A DNA stretch of 50,519 nt from Gallionellaceae bacterium (GCA_009773615.1 WSYA01000008.1:1-50519), one strand, 5' to 3'. Positions 16,480 through 26,028 are shown, numbered from the stretch's first letter. A program made the numbers and translations. Notes: generated from the sequence alone by a model not told the origin.

Positions 16480-16515
16480 TTTTGGAGTGCGGTGACACGT
16501 CACCGCACTCCAAAA
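16480..16515. repeat. 17-bp perfect inverted repeat after uup
   Basis: TTTTGGAGTGCGGTGAC (16480-16496) and GTCACCGCACTCCAAAA (16499-16515) are perfect reverse complements with only AC between them. It begins one base after the uup stop. The T-run lies on the 5' side and the A-run on the 3' side, the reverse of an intrinsic terminator on either strand. It resembles dispersed REP-type palindromes, although a hairpin this strong may still impede transcription or protect the 3' end. Confidence 0.75.
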
Positions 16516-16631
16516 ACAACGATCCCGCGCATTAAATCTGTTTCGCTACGACATTCCAATTCATCCTCCGCACAATGCATAGGAGAAAAATCAGTTACAT
16601 CCCAATCCATATTGGCGGGTGAAAGACCGAT

Positions 16632-16660
16632 TTGGTCGCGAGTGCAATTGCTCTTACAAT
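16632..16660 (+). promoter_or_regulatory. Probable sigma-70 promoter of the trpFBA group
   Basis: TTGGTC (16632-16637), a 17-base spacer and TACAAT (16655-16660) lie 29 bases ahead of the trpF start. The -10 box matches at five of six positions, the -35 box at only three. No leader peptide rich in Trp codons is visible, so attenuation is not suggested. Confidence 0.5.
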
Positions 16661-16688
16661 GCCGCCTCGTTCAAGTTTTTCGTCCAAT

Positions 16689-17309
16689 ATGACCCGAATT
16701 AAAATCTGCGGCATCACCCGTGAGCAAGACCTGCATGCCGTAGCGCACAGCGGTGCGGATGCTATCGGCCTCGTGTTCTACGAGAAAAGCCCGCGTTATG
16801 TCAGCTTGCAACAGGCCGTGCAGCTGGTGCGTGCCGTGCCGCCGTTCGTGACGGTGGTGGGACTGTTCGTGAATCCTTCCGTTGAATATGTGCGCGAGGT
16901 GCTGGCGCAAGTGGCGCTGGATGTGTTGCAGTTTCACGGTGAAGAAGAGCCTGCATTCTGCGCGCAGTTCGGCAAGCCTTATCTGAAGGCGATACGGGTC
17001 AAGGCGGGGGTGGATTTGGTACAATGTGCGGCCCGTTATGCCGGAGCGCAGGGTTTGCTGCTCGATGCCTTCATTGAAGGCACGCATGGCGGCACGGGAG
17101 AGTCGTTCGACTGGGCGCTGATTCCGCATGATTTGCCCTTGCCGGTGATCCTTTCCGGTGGCTTGCATGCGGGCAATGTGGTAGCGGCGATTAGGCAGGT
17201 GCGGCCTTACGCGGTGGATGTGTCCAGCGGCGTGGAGGCAAGCAAAGGAATTAAGGATGCGGCGAAGGTCGCTTCATTCATCAACGAGGTCAAGAGCATT
17301 GAGTTATAA
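16689..17309 (+). CDS. trpF: Phosphoribosylanthranilate isomerase
   Basis: The 206-residue TIM-barrel protein starts [12 protein letters not shown], with the catalytic Cys in KICGITR, and carries the second catalytic region with Asp in [15 protein letters not shown]. It converts N-(5-phosphoribosyl)-anthranilate to the carboxyphenylamino-deoxyribulose phosphate in tryptophan synthesis. The frame extends upstream to 16632, but that stretch holds the promoter and is not family-like, so ATG 16689 is chosen. Its 3' end overlaps trpB by 11 bases. Confidence 0.95.
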   Translation: MTRIKICGITREQDLHAVAHSGADAIGLVFYEKSPRYVSLQQAVQLVRAVPPFVTVVGLFVNPSVEYVREVLAQVALDVLQFHGEEEPAFCAQFGKPYLKAIRVKAGVDLVQCAARYAGAQGLLLDAFIEGTHGGTGESFDWALIPHDLPLPVILSGGLHAGNVVAAIRQVRPYAVDVSSGVEASKGIKDAAKVASFINEVKSIEL

Positions 17310-18498
17310 ATATCCAGATAGCACAGGCCACTTCGAGCAATTCGGCGGCATCTATATGGCCGAGACGCTCATTCCCGCTGTGGAAGAATTGCGCCAACAA
17401 TATTTGCACTTCCGCGACGATCCCGAGTTCAAGGCCGAGTTAGCTTACGAATTGAAGCACTACGTCGGGCGTCCCAGCCCGATTTATCACGCCAAGCGCC
17501 TGTCGGATGAGTTGGGCGGCGCGCAAATTTATCTGAAGCGCGAAGACTTGAACCACACCGGCGCGCACAAGATCAACAGCGCGATGGGGCAGGCTTTGCT
17601 GGCCAGACGCATGGGCAAGAAGCGCGTTATCGCCGAAACCGGCGCGGGCATGCACGGCGTGGCGACGGCCACTGTCGCGGCGCGCTTCGGCATGGAGTGC
17701 GTGGTGTATATGGGCGCGGAAGACATTCAGCGTCAGGCGGCCAATGTGTTCCGCATGAAGCTGCTGGGGGCGACCGTCGTGCCTGTGGAGAGCGGTTCGA
17801 AGACTTTGAAAGATGCGTGCAACGAAGCGATCCGCGATTGGGTTACCAACGTTGAGTCCACGTTCTATATTTTTGGCACGGCGGCAGGCCCGCATCCTTA
17901 CCCGATGATGGTGCGCGATTTTCAATGTGTCATCGGCAATGAGGCCAAGGTGCAAATGCCGGAGATGATCGGTCGCCAGCCGGATGCGGTGATCGCCTGC
18001 GTCGGCGGCGGCTCCAATGCCATCGGCCTGTTCTATCCCTACATCGAAGTTCCTGAAGTGCAGATCATCGGCGTGGAGGCGGGCGGTCACGGCATCGCCT
18101 CTGGCCGCCACGCGGCACCGCTCACGGCGAATGCCAAGGTTGGTGTGCTGCACGGCAACAAGGTCTATCTGATACAGGACGAGAACGGACAGATTATCGA
18201 GACGCATTCGATTTCCGCCGGACTGGATTACCCCGGCGTCGGCCCCGAGCATTGCCTGTTGAAGGATATGGGGCGCGCGCAATATGTCGCGATCAACGAC
18301 GATGAAGCGCTGGAGGCGTTCGATGCGCTGTGCCGTTTCGAGGGCATCATCCCCGCGCTGGAATCGAGCCATGCGCTGGCGCATGGGATCAAGATCGCGC
18401 CGACGATGGGCAAAGACAAGGTGCTGCTGGTGAATCTCTCCGGTCGCGGCGACAAGGATATGAACACCGTGGCGAAGTTGAAGGGGATCACGCTATGA
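17299..18498 (+). CDS. trpB: Tryptophan synthase beta chain
   Basis: The protein of 399 residues is a full-length TrpB: the PLP-binding lysine is K91 in HTGAHKIN, and the phosphate loop [10 protein letters not shown] is present. It condenses indole with serine to tryptophan together with TrpA. The N-terminus expected for the family ([16 protein letters not shown]) is reached only from TTG 17299, which lies inside the trpF coding region, with GAGG about nine bases ahead. A non-ATG start in an 11-base overlap suggests translational coupling to trpF. Its stop overlaps the trpA start (ATGA). Confidence 0.95.
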   Translation: MSYKYPDSTGHFEQFGGIYMAETLIPAVEELRQQYLHFRDDPEFKAELAYELKHYVGRPSPIYHAKRLSDELGGAQIYLKREDLNHTGAHKINSAMGQALLARRMGKKRVIAETGAGMHGVATATVAARFGMECVVYMGAEDIQRQAANVFRMKLLGATVVPVESGSKTLKDACNEAIRDWVTNVESTFYIFGTAAGPHPYPMMVRDFQCVIGNEAKVQMPEMIGRQPDAVIACVGGGSNAIGLFYPYIEVPEVQIIGVEAGGHGIASGRHAAPLTANAKVGVLHGNKVYLIQDENGQIIETHSISAGLDYPGVGPEHCLLKDMGRAQYVAINDDEALEAFDALCRFEGIIPALESSHALAHGIKIAPTMGKDKVLLVNLSGRGDKDMNTVAKLKGITL

Positions 18499-19295
18499 GC
18501 CGCATCGACACTGCCTTCGACAAGCTCAAACAACAGCAGCGCAAAGCGCTCATCCCGTTCATCACTGCGGGCGACCCGTCGCTGCAACTCACTGTGCCGT
18601 TGATGCACGGCTTGGTTGCAGCGGGGGCGGATGTGCTCGAACTGGGTGTGCCGTTCTCCGACCCGATGGCGGACGGCCCGACCATTCAGCGCGCTTCCGA
18701 GCGCGCACTCAAACACGGCATGTCGCTGCGCGGCGTGCTGGTGATGGTGGCGGAGTTCCGCAAGCAGGATACGACCACACCCGTGGTGCTGATGGGTTAC
18801 GGCAATCCGATTGAAGCGATGGGCTGGGAAGTGTTTGCCCGGCGCTGCGCAGAGGTCGGCGTGGATGGTGTGCTCACGGTGGACTTCCCGCCGGAAGAAA
18901 GCCATGAGGCGTTCGAGCATTTGCAGCGCCACAACATCGCGCCGATCTTTTTGCTGGCACCGACGACCAACGAGGCGCGCATCGAGCAGGTCGCCAAGCT
19001 GGCGCGCGGCTATGTGTATTATGTCTCGCTCAAGGGCGTGACCGGCGCAGGCAATATCGATTTGTCGGCCATCGAAAACAAGATTCCGCAATTGCGCAAG
19101 CATATCAAGCTGCCTATCGGCGTGGGCTTTGGCATCCGCGATGCGGTCACGGCCAACGCGGTATCCAAGCTGTGCGACGGAGTGGTGGTGGGCAGCCGCA
19201 TCGTCCAGGAAGTTGAAAATTCGACTGAGCAGAATGTGGTCGCCAACGTGGGTAAGCTGGTAAAAGAATTGCGCGTGGCGCTGGATCAAAAATAA
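18495..19295 (+). CDS. trpA: Tryptophan synthase alpha chain
   Basis: The 266-residue TIM-barrel subunit carries the signature [16 protein letters not shown] with the catalytic Glu and Asp, and the phosphate-binding VGFGIRDA region. It cleaves indole-3-glycerol phosphate to indole, which is channelled to TrpB. ATG 18495 overlaps the trpB stop by four bases; the frame is open further upstream, but that is inside trpB. A dispersed-type palindromic repeat follows before accD. Confidence 0.96.
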   Translation: MSRIDTAFDKLKQQQRKALIPFITAGDPSLQLTVPLMHGLVAAGADVLELGVPFSDPMADGPTIQRASERALKHGMSLRGVLVMVAEFRKQDTTTPVVLMGYGNPIEAMGWEVFARRCAEVGVDGVLTVDFPPEESHEAFEHLQRHNIAPIFLLAPTTNEARIEQVAKLARGYVYYVSLKGVTGAGNIDLSAIENKIPQLRKHIKLPIGVGFGIRDAVTANAVSKLCDGVVVGSRIVQEVENSTEQNVVANVGKLVKELRVALDQK

Positions 19296-19300
19296 TGAGT

Positions 19301-19378
19301 GTAGGTTGGGTTAGCAGTTTCATCGCGTAACCCAACAATGCACATGTCGGGTTACGCCTTATGGCCAATCCGACCTAC
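19301..19378. repeat. Imperfect palindromic repeat of the GTAGGTTGGGTTA type
   Basis: GTTGGGTTA (19305-19313) and TAACCCAAC (about 19328-19336) form a 9-bp inverted repeat, and GTAGGT at 19301 is matched by the complementary ACCTAC at 19373-19378, closing a larger imperfect palindrome that also contains GGGTTACGCC. Similar repeats are dispersed between genes in many proteobacterial genomes. It separates trpA from accD. Confidence 0.55.
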
Positions 19379-19398
19379 GAAATTTAAAGGAGAACACC

Positions 19399-20283
19399 AT
19401 GAGCTGGTTCCAAAAACTGTTGCCCCCGAAGATCAAGCGCCGCGAAGACGCTGACATCAAAAAGAGCGTGCCCGACGGTTTGTGGCACAAATGCCCGTCC
19501 TGCGAGGCGGTGCTGTATCACGCCGATCTGGAAAAGAACCACAGCGTCTGTCCCAAGTGCAACCACCATCACCGCATCACGGCGCGTACCCGTTTGAATT
19601 GGCTGCTGGATAGCGAAGGCCGCTTTGAGATCGGTGCGGAAGTGTTGCCTATCGACACACTGAAATTCAAAGACCAGAAAAAATATAGCGACCGCCTCAC
19701 TGAAGCCAAAAATAAAACCGGCGAAGATGATTCCGTGATCGTCATGCAAGGCAGCATCCACGCCGTGCCCGTTGTGGTGGCTTCTTTCGAATTTGCCTTC
19801 ATGGGCGGTTCGATGGGCTCGGTTGCGGGCGAGCGTTTTGTGCGCGGCGTGCAAGTCGCGCTGGAGCAGAAATGTCCGTTTATTTGTTTTGCTGCCAGCG
19901 GCGGTGCGCGCATGCAGGAGGGCTTGCTATCGCTGATGCAGATGGCCAAGACCAGCGCTGCGCTAACCCAGTTGAGCATGGAAAAGCTGCCTTTCATCTC
20001 CGTGCTGACCGACCCGACCATGGGCGGTGTATCCGCCAGTTTCGCTTTTCTGGGCGATGTGGTCATCGCCGAACCCGGCGCACTGATCGGCTTCGCCGGT
20101 GCGCGCGTGATCGAGCAGACCGTGCGCGAGACCTTGCCGGACGGTTTTCAGCGTGCGGAGTTTTTGCTGGAACACGGCGCGGTGGATATGATCGTGGATC
20201 GACGCGAAATGCGTAAGCAACTGGCGACGTTGATCACGTTGCTGACCAAACAAGCTGCTGTGACGGAGATCGAAGCGGCTTAA
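19399..20283 (+). CDS. accD: Acetyl-CoA carboxylase carboxyltransferase subunit beta
   Basis: The 294-residue protein starts with the zinc ribbon of bacterial AccD (CPSC and CPKC, about residues 32-54) and continues with the carboxyltransferase crotonase-like fold ([44 protein letters not shown]). With AccA it transfers the carboxyl group from biotin to acetyl-CoA to make malonyl-CoA. AAAGGAG at 19385-19391 supports the start. accD followed by folC is a classic betaproteobacterial order, here with one small gene inserted. Confidence 0.97.
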   Translation: MSWFQKLLPPKIKRREDADIKKSVPDGLWHKCPSCEAVLYHADLEKNHSVCPKCNHHHRITARTRLNWLLDSEGRFEIGAEVLPIDTLKFKDQKKYSDRLTEAKNKTGEDDSVIVMQGSIHAVPVVVASFEFAFMGGSMGSVAGERFVRGVQVALEQKCPFICFAASGGARMQEGLLSLMQMAKTSAALTQLSMEKLPFISVLTDPTMGGVSASFAFLGDVVIAEPGALIGFAGARVIEQTVRETLPDGFQRAEFLLEHGAVDMIVDRREMRKQLATLITLLTKQAAVTEIEAA

Positions 20284-20288
20284 TCAGG

Positions 20289-20639
20289 ATGTTTTATTAC
20301 GCTCTAAAAGTTGCGATTTCGGCACTCGTTATTGTGGCGATAGCGGAAATCGCAAAGCGCAGTAGCGGTTTTGCTGCACTGCTCGCCGCATTGCCGCTGA
20401 CTTCATTGCTGGCGTTTATGTGGATGTATTTCGAGGGCGCGGAGCCTGCGCGCATCGCCGAACTTTCCGGGCAAATCTTCTGGCTGGTTTTGCCCTCGCT
20501 GCTCCTCTTTTTGCTCTTGCCGCTGCTGATAAAACACGGCGTAAATTTCTGGTGGAGTCTCGCCATTTCCATTGCGGCAACCGCAGCTTGTTACTTGGTA
20601 ATGCTGCCGGTATTGCGCAAATTCGGGGTGCAGTTGTAA
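20289..20639 (+). CDS. DUF3147-family small membrane protein
   Basis: The 116-residue protein consists of about four hydrophobic segments (near 5-20, 27-47, 63-82 and 88-108) with the family-like stretch FAALLAALPLTSLLAFMWMY. The function of DUF3147 proteins is unknown. It starts five bases after the accD stop and ends 16 bases before folC, so it is probably co-transcribed with both. Confidence 0.7.
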   Translation: MFYYALKVAISALVIVAIAEIAKRSSGFAALLAALPLTSLLAFMWMYFEGAEPARIAELSGQIFWLVLPSLLLFLLLPLLIKHGVNFWWSLAISIAATAACYLVMLPVLRKFGVQL

Positions 20640-20655
20640 TACTTGAATCGTTGAA

Positions 20656-21921
20656 ATGCCCAATACGCTTGCCGACTGGCTAACCCATCTCGAATCCCTG
20701 CATCCCAAAACCATCGCGCTCGGTCTGGGGCGCGTGGCGCAAGTCAAGCAGCGGCTGAATCTCAATCCTGATTTTTCCGTCATCGTTGTCGGCGGTACCA
20801 ACGGCAAGGGGTCGGTGTGCGCGATGCTGGAAGCCATTTTGCACGCTGCCGGATACAAAGTCGGCTGCTATACCTCGCCGCATTTGCTGGTGTACAACGA
20901 GCGTGTGCGTATCGGTAAACAGCAGGCGAGTGATGTGGAGCTGTGTGAGTCGTTTGAGAAAATCGAGCAAGCGCGCGGCGATATTCCGTTGACCTATTTC
21001 GAGTTCGGCACGCTGGCCGCGATGCAGTGTTTTATTTCTCACAAAGTCGATGTCGCGATTCTCGAAGTCGGCTTGGGCGGCAGGCTGGATGCGGTGAATG
21101 TGTTCGATGCGGATTGTGCGGTGGTGACCAGTATCGACATCGATCATGTCGATTATCTGGGCGACTCGCGCGAGCAGATCGCATTTGAAAAAGCGGGCAT
21201 TTTTCGCGCGGGCAAGGTGGCGGTGTTCGGCGATCCCGATATGCCGCAGGCGATACGCACGGAAGCGGAGAGGGTCGGCGCGGAGTTGCGGTGCATCGGC
21301 AGCGAGTTCGGTTTTACCTCGCATCAGGGGCAGTGGGATTATCGCGGCAGGACGGGCGCGCGCAGTGCGCTGCCGTTTCCTGCGCTGCGCGGGGCTTTTC
21401 AGCTGAACAATGCAAGCGCGGTGCTGGCGGCACTGGATGCGCTGAAAGACAAGCTGCCAGTGAGCATGGAGGCGGTGAGGCGCGGGCTGGTGGAGGTGAC
21501 GCTGTCCGCGCGCTTTCAGATGGTTCCGGGCAAGCCGATGTTAATTCTTGATGTGGCGCATAACCCGCATGCGGCGCGGTCGCTGGCGCAGAATCTGGCC
21601 GCGTTGCCGCCTTGTCCCAAGACTTACGCGGTGTGCGCGATGCTCAAGGACAAGGACATGGCCGGAGTGATCGACGAACTGAAGGCGCAGGTGGATGTGT
21701 GGCTGGTGGCCGGGATAGATGCTCCGCGCGGGGCATCGGCGGACGAGCTGGCTCAGGTGGTGCAGGATGCGCAAGCGGGAGAGGTGCTGAGCTTCCCTAC
21801 AGCTACCGAGGCTTTGCATGATGCCTATAATCGGGCGGGCGAAAATGATAGAATCCTCGCTCTCGGTTCATTCTATACGGTAGCGGAAGTGATGCGCGCA
21901 CGCGGTCTGCGCAGCGCCTGA
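20656..21921 (+). CDS. folC: Folylpolyglutamate synthase / dihydrofolate synthase
   Basis: The 421-residue Mur-ligase-like enzyme has the P-loop VGGTNGKGSVC (about 45-55), the CYTSPHLLVYNERV segment and the C-terminal domain with LILDVAHNPHAA. It adds glutamate to dihydropteroate and to folates, an ATP-dependent step of the cytoplasmic folate pathway. It sits between the DUF3147 gene and the SPOR-domain gene in the conserved accD-folC-dedD-cvpA-purF series. Confidence 0.95.
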   Translation: MPNTLADWLTHLESLHPKTIALGLGRVAQVKQRLNLNPDFSVIVVGGTNGKGSVCAMLEAILHAAGYKVGCYTSPHLLVYNERVRIGKQQASDVELCESFEKIEQARGDIPLTYFEFGTLAAMQCFISHKVDVAILEVGLGGRLDAVNVFDADCAVVTSIDIDHVDYLGDSREQIAFEKAGIFRAGKVAVFGDPDMPQAIRTEAERVGAELRCIGSEFGFTSHQGQWDYRGRTGARSALPFPALRGAFQLNNASAVLAALDALKDKLPVSMEAVRRGLVEVTLSARFQMVPGKPMLILDVAHNPHAARSLAQNLAALPPCPKTYAVCAMLKDKDMAGVIDELKAQVDVWLVAGIDAPRGASADELAQVVQDAQAGEVLSFPTATEALHDAYNRAGENDRILALGSFYTVAEVMRARGLRSA

Positions 21922-21940
21922 TCCCCCGCGAAAACGCACG

Positions 21941-22636
21941 ATGGCAAAACAACAATTGACTGCGGACGAAGAGTCCATCTTGAAGCGCCAAGCTCGTCGC
22001 CGTTTGATCGGCGCGGTGGTGTTGACCACGGCGGTGGTGGTGATCTTGCCGATGGTGTTCGATGGGGAGCCTCCCTCGACTGTGGTGAGCGATATCGAAT
22101 TACGTATTCCCGATAAAGATAAGGCGATCAAATTGCAGTCAGAGCCGGCGGCGGAGGTGAGTGCTGCTGCCGTCGTTGCGATTGCCTCTGCGCCGGTGGT
22201 CGCTTCTTCGGTTGCCCCTGCGGTGGTCGCAGCGGCTGATGCAACTGCGGCCATTGTGGCCCCGCAGCAAAGGCAGGTGGGGAAGATAGCGCCCGCTCCG
22301 GCAGCGCCTAATGCTGAGGTTACAAAGCCTGCAAAGATTGAGTTGAAGCCCAAAGTCGAAGCAAAGCCCAAAGTAGAAGCCAAGCCAGTCGTCAGTCCGC
22401 ATGCTGTGCCGCATTCCGGTTTTGCGGTGCAGGTAGGCGCGTTCTCCAACGCGGCCACCGCCAAAGGTTTGCAGGATAAATTGGTCAAGCAGGGATTTCA
22501 TGCCTATACCGAGAAGGTCGGCAATAATGTGCGCGTGCGCGTGGGGAGCTTTCCTACGCATGAAGCCGCCGAGAAGGTTCGCCACAAATTGGAATCGCAG
22601 GGCTTGCATCCGAACGTGGTCAATCTTGGCAGTTAA
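21941..22636 (+). CDS. dedD: SPOR-domain cell-division protein, DedD-like
   Basis: The 231-residue protein has a short cytoplasmic N-terminus, one membrane helix (about 24-43, LIGAVVLTTAVVVILPMVF), a long Ala/Pro/Lys-rich periplasmic linker with repeated KPKVEAKP units, and a C-terminal SPOR domain (about 165-228, FAVQVGAFSNAATAKGL ... VRVGSFPTHEAAEKV). SPOR domains bind denuded septal peptidoglycan, and DedD promotes constriction. It stands between folC and cvpA, the conserved place for dedD. Confidence 0.9.
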   Translation: MAKQQLTADEESILKRQARRRLIGAVVLTTAVVVILPMVFDGEPPSTVVSDIELRIPDKDKAIKLQSEPAAEVSAAAVVAIASAPVVASSVAPAVVAAADATAAIVAPQQRQVGKIAPAPAAPNAEVTKPAKIELKPKVEAKPKVEAKPVVSPHAVPHSGFAVQVGAFSNAATAKGLQDKLVKQGFHAYTEKVGNNVRVRVGSFPTHEAAEKVRHKLESQGLHPNVVNLGS

Positions 22637-22651
22637 TCTGCCTGTTCTTAG

Positions 22652-23140
22652 ATGACGGCATTTGATTATGTGATTTTGGCAATCGTCGGACTGTCGGTCG
22701 GGCTGGGATGGTGGCGCGGTTTCGTGTATGAGCTGCTGTCGTTGTTCGGCTGGATGGCGGCGTATTTCGTGGCACGTTTGTTTGCGCCCGGGCTGGCTCA
22801 GTTCATACCGGATGCGGTGGCCTCAGATGCGGCGAAGACGGCGGTGGCATACGGTTGTTTATTCATCGGCACTCTGATCGCGTGCGGCATCGTGGCTTGG
22901 TCGTTATCCAAGCTGGTCAAATTCGTCGGGCTGGGTTGGGTGGATAGGATCATGGGCGCCGGATTCGGCACGTGTCGCGGGGTGTTGCTGGTGCTGGTTC
23001 TGGTATTGCTGGCGGGGCTGACGAGTTTGCCGCAACAACCTTTCTGGCGCGATGCGTGGTCGAGCAAATCGTTGCAAAACGCGGCGCTGTTTGCCAAAGA
23101 TTTTTTGCCGGAAGATGTGGCGAAAAAAGTGACTTACTAA
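22652..23140 (+). CDS. cvpA: CvpA family membrane protein
   Basis: The 162-residue protein has four hydrophobic segments and the family N-terminus (FDYVILAIVGLSVGLGWWRGFVYE). CvpA was named for colicin V production and is linked to envelope homeostasis; its biochemical activity is not established. It is located directly upstream of purF, the standard arrangement in proteobacteria. Confidence 0.9.
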   Translation: MTAFDYVILAIVGLSVGLGWWRGFVYELLSLFGWMAAYFVARLFAPGLAQFIPDAVASDAAKTAVAYGCLFIGTLIACGIVAWSLSKLVKFVGLGWVDRIMGAGFGTCRGVLLVLVLVLLAGLTSLPQQPFWRDAWSSKSLQNAALFAKDFLPEDVAKKVTY

Positions 23141-23164
23141 CTATATGAACTATCGGGATAAATC

Positions 23165-24691
23165 ATGTGTGGCATTTTAGGTGTAGTTGCGCAAACCCCC
23201 GTTAACCAGCTGCTGTATGACGGGCTGCAAGTGTTGCAACATCGCGGGCAAGATGCGGCGGGCATTGCCACGATAGAGGGCAATGCTTTCCATTTGCATA
23301 AAGGCAACGGCCTCGCGCACGACGTGTTCCGCACGCGCAATATGCGCGCATTGTCCGGCAACGCGGGCATCGCCCATGTGCGTTACCCCACAGCCGGTTC
23401 GGCGGTGGATCACAACGAAGCGCAGCCGTTCTATGTCAATTCGCCGTTCGGTATCGTGCTGGGACACAACGGCAATCTGACCAATACCGCGCAGCTGCAA
23501 AAAGAATTGTTCCTCGACGACCTGCGCCACGTCAACACCAATTCAGATTCCGAAGTGTTGCTGAACGTGCTGGCGCACGAGCTGCAAGTCGAGTGCAAAC
23601 AATTGCGCTTGGATAGCAAGGCAATCTTCGCGGCGGTGTCCGGCGTGCATCGGCGTTGTCGCGGTGCTTATGCGGTGGTGTCGATGATCGCGGGTTACGG
23701 GCTGCTGGCTTTCCGCGACCCTTACGGTATCCGCCCGCTGGTGATCGGTAGCCATCAGACCGAGCATGGCATCGAATATCTGGTGGCATCGGAGTCCGTG
23801 GCGCTGGATACGCTGGGATTCAAATTTATGCGCGATGTGGCACCCGGTGAGGCAGTGTTTATCGACTTTAAAGGTAACTTCCACAGCCAGCAATGCGCGG
23901 CGAATCCGGTGCTCAATCCCTGTATCTTTGAATACGTTTATCTGGCGCGCCCCGACTCGCTGATCGACGGCATCTCGGTGTACGAGACGCGCTTGAACAT
24001 GGGCGAATATCTGGCCGACAAGATCGCGCGCATCTGGCCGGATCACGATATCGATGTGGTGATTCCAATTCCCGATTCCAGTCGCCCCAGCGCGCTGCAG
24101 TTGGCCAACCGTCTGGGTATTCCGTTCCGCGAAGGCTTTGTGAAGAACCGTTATATCGGGCGCACTTTCATCATGCCGGGTCAGGCGATGCGCAAGAAAT
24201 CCGTGCGCCAGAAACTCAATGCGATCAGCGTCGAGTTCAAGGATAAAAACGTGCTGCTGGTGGATGACTCCATCGTGCGCGGCACGACCAGTCGCGAGAT
24301 CGTGCAGATGGCGCGCGACGCGGGTGCGCGCAAAGTGTATTTCGCTTCCGCCGCGCCTCCGGTGAAATACCCAAATGTGTACGGCATCGACATGCCGTCG
24401 CGCCATGAGCTGATTGCCACCGGACGCACGGACGAGGAAATCTGCACCGAGATCAGCGCCGATCGCATCATCTATCAGGATCTTGCCGATCTGAAAGCGG
24501 CTGTGCATAAATCGAATCCGGCGATCACGCGTTTCGATTGTTCCTGCTTCGATGGCGAATACATCACAGGCGACATCACTGCCGAATACCTCAATCGTAT
24601 CGAATCTTCGCGTGGCGGCGGCAAGGCCAACAAGACGGATGACGAGGATCAGATGGAGTTGGATCTGGCGATGAGTGTGACGTCAATGTGA
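23165..24691 (+). CDS. purF: Amidophosphoribosyltransferase
   Basis: The 508-residue enzyme begins [10 protein letters not shown], so Cys2 becomes the N-terminal nucleophile of the glutaminase domain once Met is removed. The phosphoribosyltransferase half contains the PRPP-binding motif [13 protein letters not shown]. It makes 5-phosphoribosylamine from PRPP and glutamine, the first committed step of purine synthesis. The length and lack of a propeptide match the E. coli type. Downstream lies the riboswitch of metZ. Confidence 0.97.
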   Translation: MCGILGVVAQTPVNQLLYDGLQVLQHRGQDAAGIATIEGNAFHLHKGNGLAHDVFRTRNMRALSGNAGIAHVRYPTAGSAVDHNEAQPFYVNSPFGIVLGHNGNLTNTAQLQKELFLDDLRHVNTNSDSEVLLNVLAHELQVECKQLRLDSKAIFAAVSGVHRRCRGAYAVVSMIAGYGLLAFRDPYGIRPLVIGSHQTEHGIEYLVASESVALDTLGFKFMRDVAPGEAVFIDFKGNFHSQQCAANPVLNPCIFEYVYLARPDSLIDGISVYETRLNMGEYLADKIARIWPDHDIDVVIPIPDSSRPSALQLANRLGIPFREGFVKNRYIGRTFIMPGQAMRKKSVRQKLNAISVEFKDKNVLLVDDSIVRGTTSREIVQMARDAGARKVYFASAAPPVKYPNVYGIDMPSRHELIATGRTDEEICTEISADRIIYQDLADLKAAVHKSNPAITRFDCSCFDGEYITGDITAEYLNRIESSRGGGKANKTDDEDQMELDLAMSVTSM

Positions 24692-24692
24692 G

Positions 24693-24722
24693 TTGACGGC
24701 TCGCGGCGGGGAGTGTTACTTT
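24693..24722 (+). promoter_or_regulatory. Possible promoter for the metZ leader RNA
   Basis: TTGACG (24693-24698) is a good -35 box. TACTTT (24717-24722), 18 bases on, is a weak -10 box, but it would place the transcript start within a few bases of the first riboswitch helix at 24728. The fit in position is the main support. Confidence 0.35.
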
Positions 24723-24727
24723 CTGTT

Positions 24728-24776
24728 TGCGCCGATTTGAGGAACAGCTTGCGGGCGCATTATAAATTCAGCTAAA
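24728..24776 (+). promoter_or_regulatory. SAM-II (SAM-alpha) type riboswitch upstream of metZ
   Basis: The sequence matches the SAM-II pattern in order. The P1 helix TGCGCC (24728-24733) pairs with GGCGCA (24754-24759). GATTT (24734-24738) opens the loop, ATAAA (24762-24766) follows P1, and AGCTAAA (24770-24776) closes the aptamer. AGCT in the loop (24746-24749) can pair with AGCT at 24770-24773 to form the required pseudoknot. SAM-II RNAs sense S-adenosylmethionine and typically control metA, metX or metZ; metZ starts 86 bases further. An intrinsic terminator follows directly, so control is probably by premature termination when SAM is abundant. Confidence 0.8.
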
Positions 24777-24783
24777 GCGGGGG

Positions 24784-24818
24784 AAACCCGGTTTGGCGCT
24801 AAGCTTTCCGGGTTTTTT
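24784..24818 (+). terminator. Intrinsic terminator, probable riboswitch expression platform
   Basis: AAACCCGG (24784-24791) pairs with CCGGGTTT (24808-24815) and the T-run continues to 24818. The loop contains CGCTAAGCT, which can pair with AGCTAAAGCG at 24770-24779, the 3' end of the riboswitch. Binding of SAM would hold that segment in the pseudoknot and let the terminator form. The mutually exclusive pairing is my inference from the sequence. Confidence 0.75.
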
Positions 24819-24861
24819 CATTAGAGGTCTGTCGGGGTGGGCAGGCTTGAGGACGAAGAGC

Positions 24862-26028
24862 ATGACTGAATCGTATCAATTAGAAACGCTGGCCGTGCGT
24901 GCCGGCACCGAGCGCAGCCAGTTTCACGAGCACAGCGAGGCGATGTTTCTCACTTCCAGCTTTGTGTTCGACACGGCGGAGCAGGCGGCGAAGCGCTTCA
25001 TCGGCGAAGAGCCGGGCAATATTTATTCGCGCTTCACCAACCCCACTGTCACCATGTTTGAGCAGCGTCTGGCTGCGCTGGAAGGTGCAGAGCAATGCGT
25101 GGCGACGGCATCCGGCATGGCTGCCATTCTGTCGACGTGTATGGGCTTGCTGAAAGCGGGCGATCACGTCGTTGCGTCGCAGAGCATTTTCGGTTCGACG
25201 GTGAATATGTTCAATAACGTGTTCAAGAAATTCGGCGTAGAGACGACATTTGTTTCCGCCACCGATGTCGCGGCATGGCAGGCGGCGGTGCGTCCGAATA
25301 CAAAACTGTTTTTTCTGGAAACACCGTCCAACCCGCTCACCGAAATCTCCGACATCGCGGCCATCGCCGCTGTGGCGAAAAACTGCGGCGCGCTGCTGGC
25401 GGTGGATAATTGTTTCTGCACGCCAATCCTGCAACGCCCGCTGGATTTGGGCGCGGATATCGTGATCCATTCCGCCACCAAATACATCGACGGACAGGGA
25501 CGCGTGCTGGGCGGTGCGGTGCTGGGTAGCAAAAAACTGATGGAGCCTGTGTACGGCTTTTTGCGCACCACCGGCCCGACCATGAGCGCGTTCAACGCGT
25601 GGGTGTTTCTCAAGGGTATCGAGACGCTCAAGATTCGCATGGAGGCGCACAGCGCGAATGCCTTGCAATTGGCGCTATGGCTGGAGCAACAGCCGAACGT
25701 GGCGCGCGTGTTTTATCCCGGTCTGCCGTCGCATCCGCAGCATGCGCTGGCGATGAAACAGCAAAAGACCGGCGGCGGCATCGTGGCGTTCGAAGTGAAG
25801 GGCGGCAAGGCAGAAGCCTGGCGTGTGATCGACAATACCAAGATGCTTTCTATCACTGCGAATCTGGGCGATACCAAGACCACCATCACGCATCCGGCGA
25901 CCACCACGCATGCGCGCATTTCGCCGGAAGCGCGGGCGGCGGCGGGCATCAGCGATGGTTTGATCCGCATTGCGGTCGGCTTGGAGGCGGTTGTGGATAT
26001 TCAGAACGATCTGGCGCGCGGCCTATGA
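24862..26028 (+). CDS. metZ: O-succinylhomoserine sulfhydrylase
   Basis: The 388-residue PLP enzyme of the Cys/Met metabolism family carries the lysine K207 in HSATKYIDGQGR and the segment SRFTNPTVTMFEQRLAALEG. MetZ makes homocysteine directly from O-succinylhomoserine and sulfide. The frame is open upstream to a TTG at 24793, but that stretch is the terminator hairpin; ATG 24862 has GAGG about ten bases ahead and gives the family N-terminus (YQLETLAVRAGTERS). It is preceded by a SAM-II-type riboswitch and overlaps pncC by four bases (ATGA). O-acetylhomoserine sulfhydrylase is the alternative reading. Confidence 0.9.
   Translation: MTESYQLETLAVRAGTERSQFHEHSEAMFLTSSFVFDTAEQAAKRFIGEEPGNIYSRFTNPTVTMFEQRLAALEGAEQCVATASGMAAILSTCMGLLKAGDHVVASQSIFGSTVNMFNNVFKKFGVETTFVSATDVAAWQAAVRPNTKLFFLETPSNPLTEISDIAAIAAVAKNCGALLAVDNCFCTPILQRPLDLGADIVIHSATKYIDGQGRVLGGAVLGSKKLMEPVYGFLRTTGPTMSAFNAWVFLKGIETLKIRMEAHSANALQLALWLEQQPNVARVFYPGLPSHPQHALAMKQQKTGGGIVAFEVKGGKAEAWRVIDNTKMLSITANLGDTKTTITHPATTTHARISPEARAAAGISDGLIRIAVGLEAVVDIQNDLARGL

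Noticed and set aside
24793..24861. Upstream-extended start of metZ
   Set aside because: The extra 23 codons are the terminator hairpin and leader; the family N-terminus and ribosome binding site fit ATG 24862.
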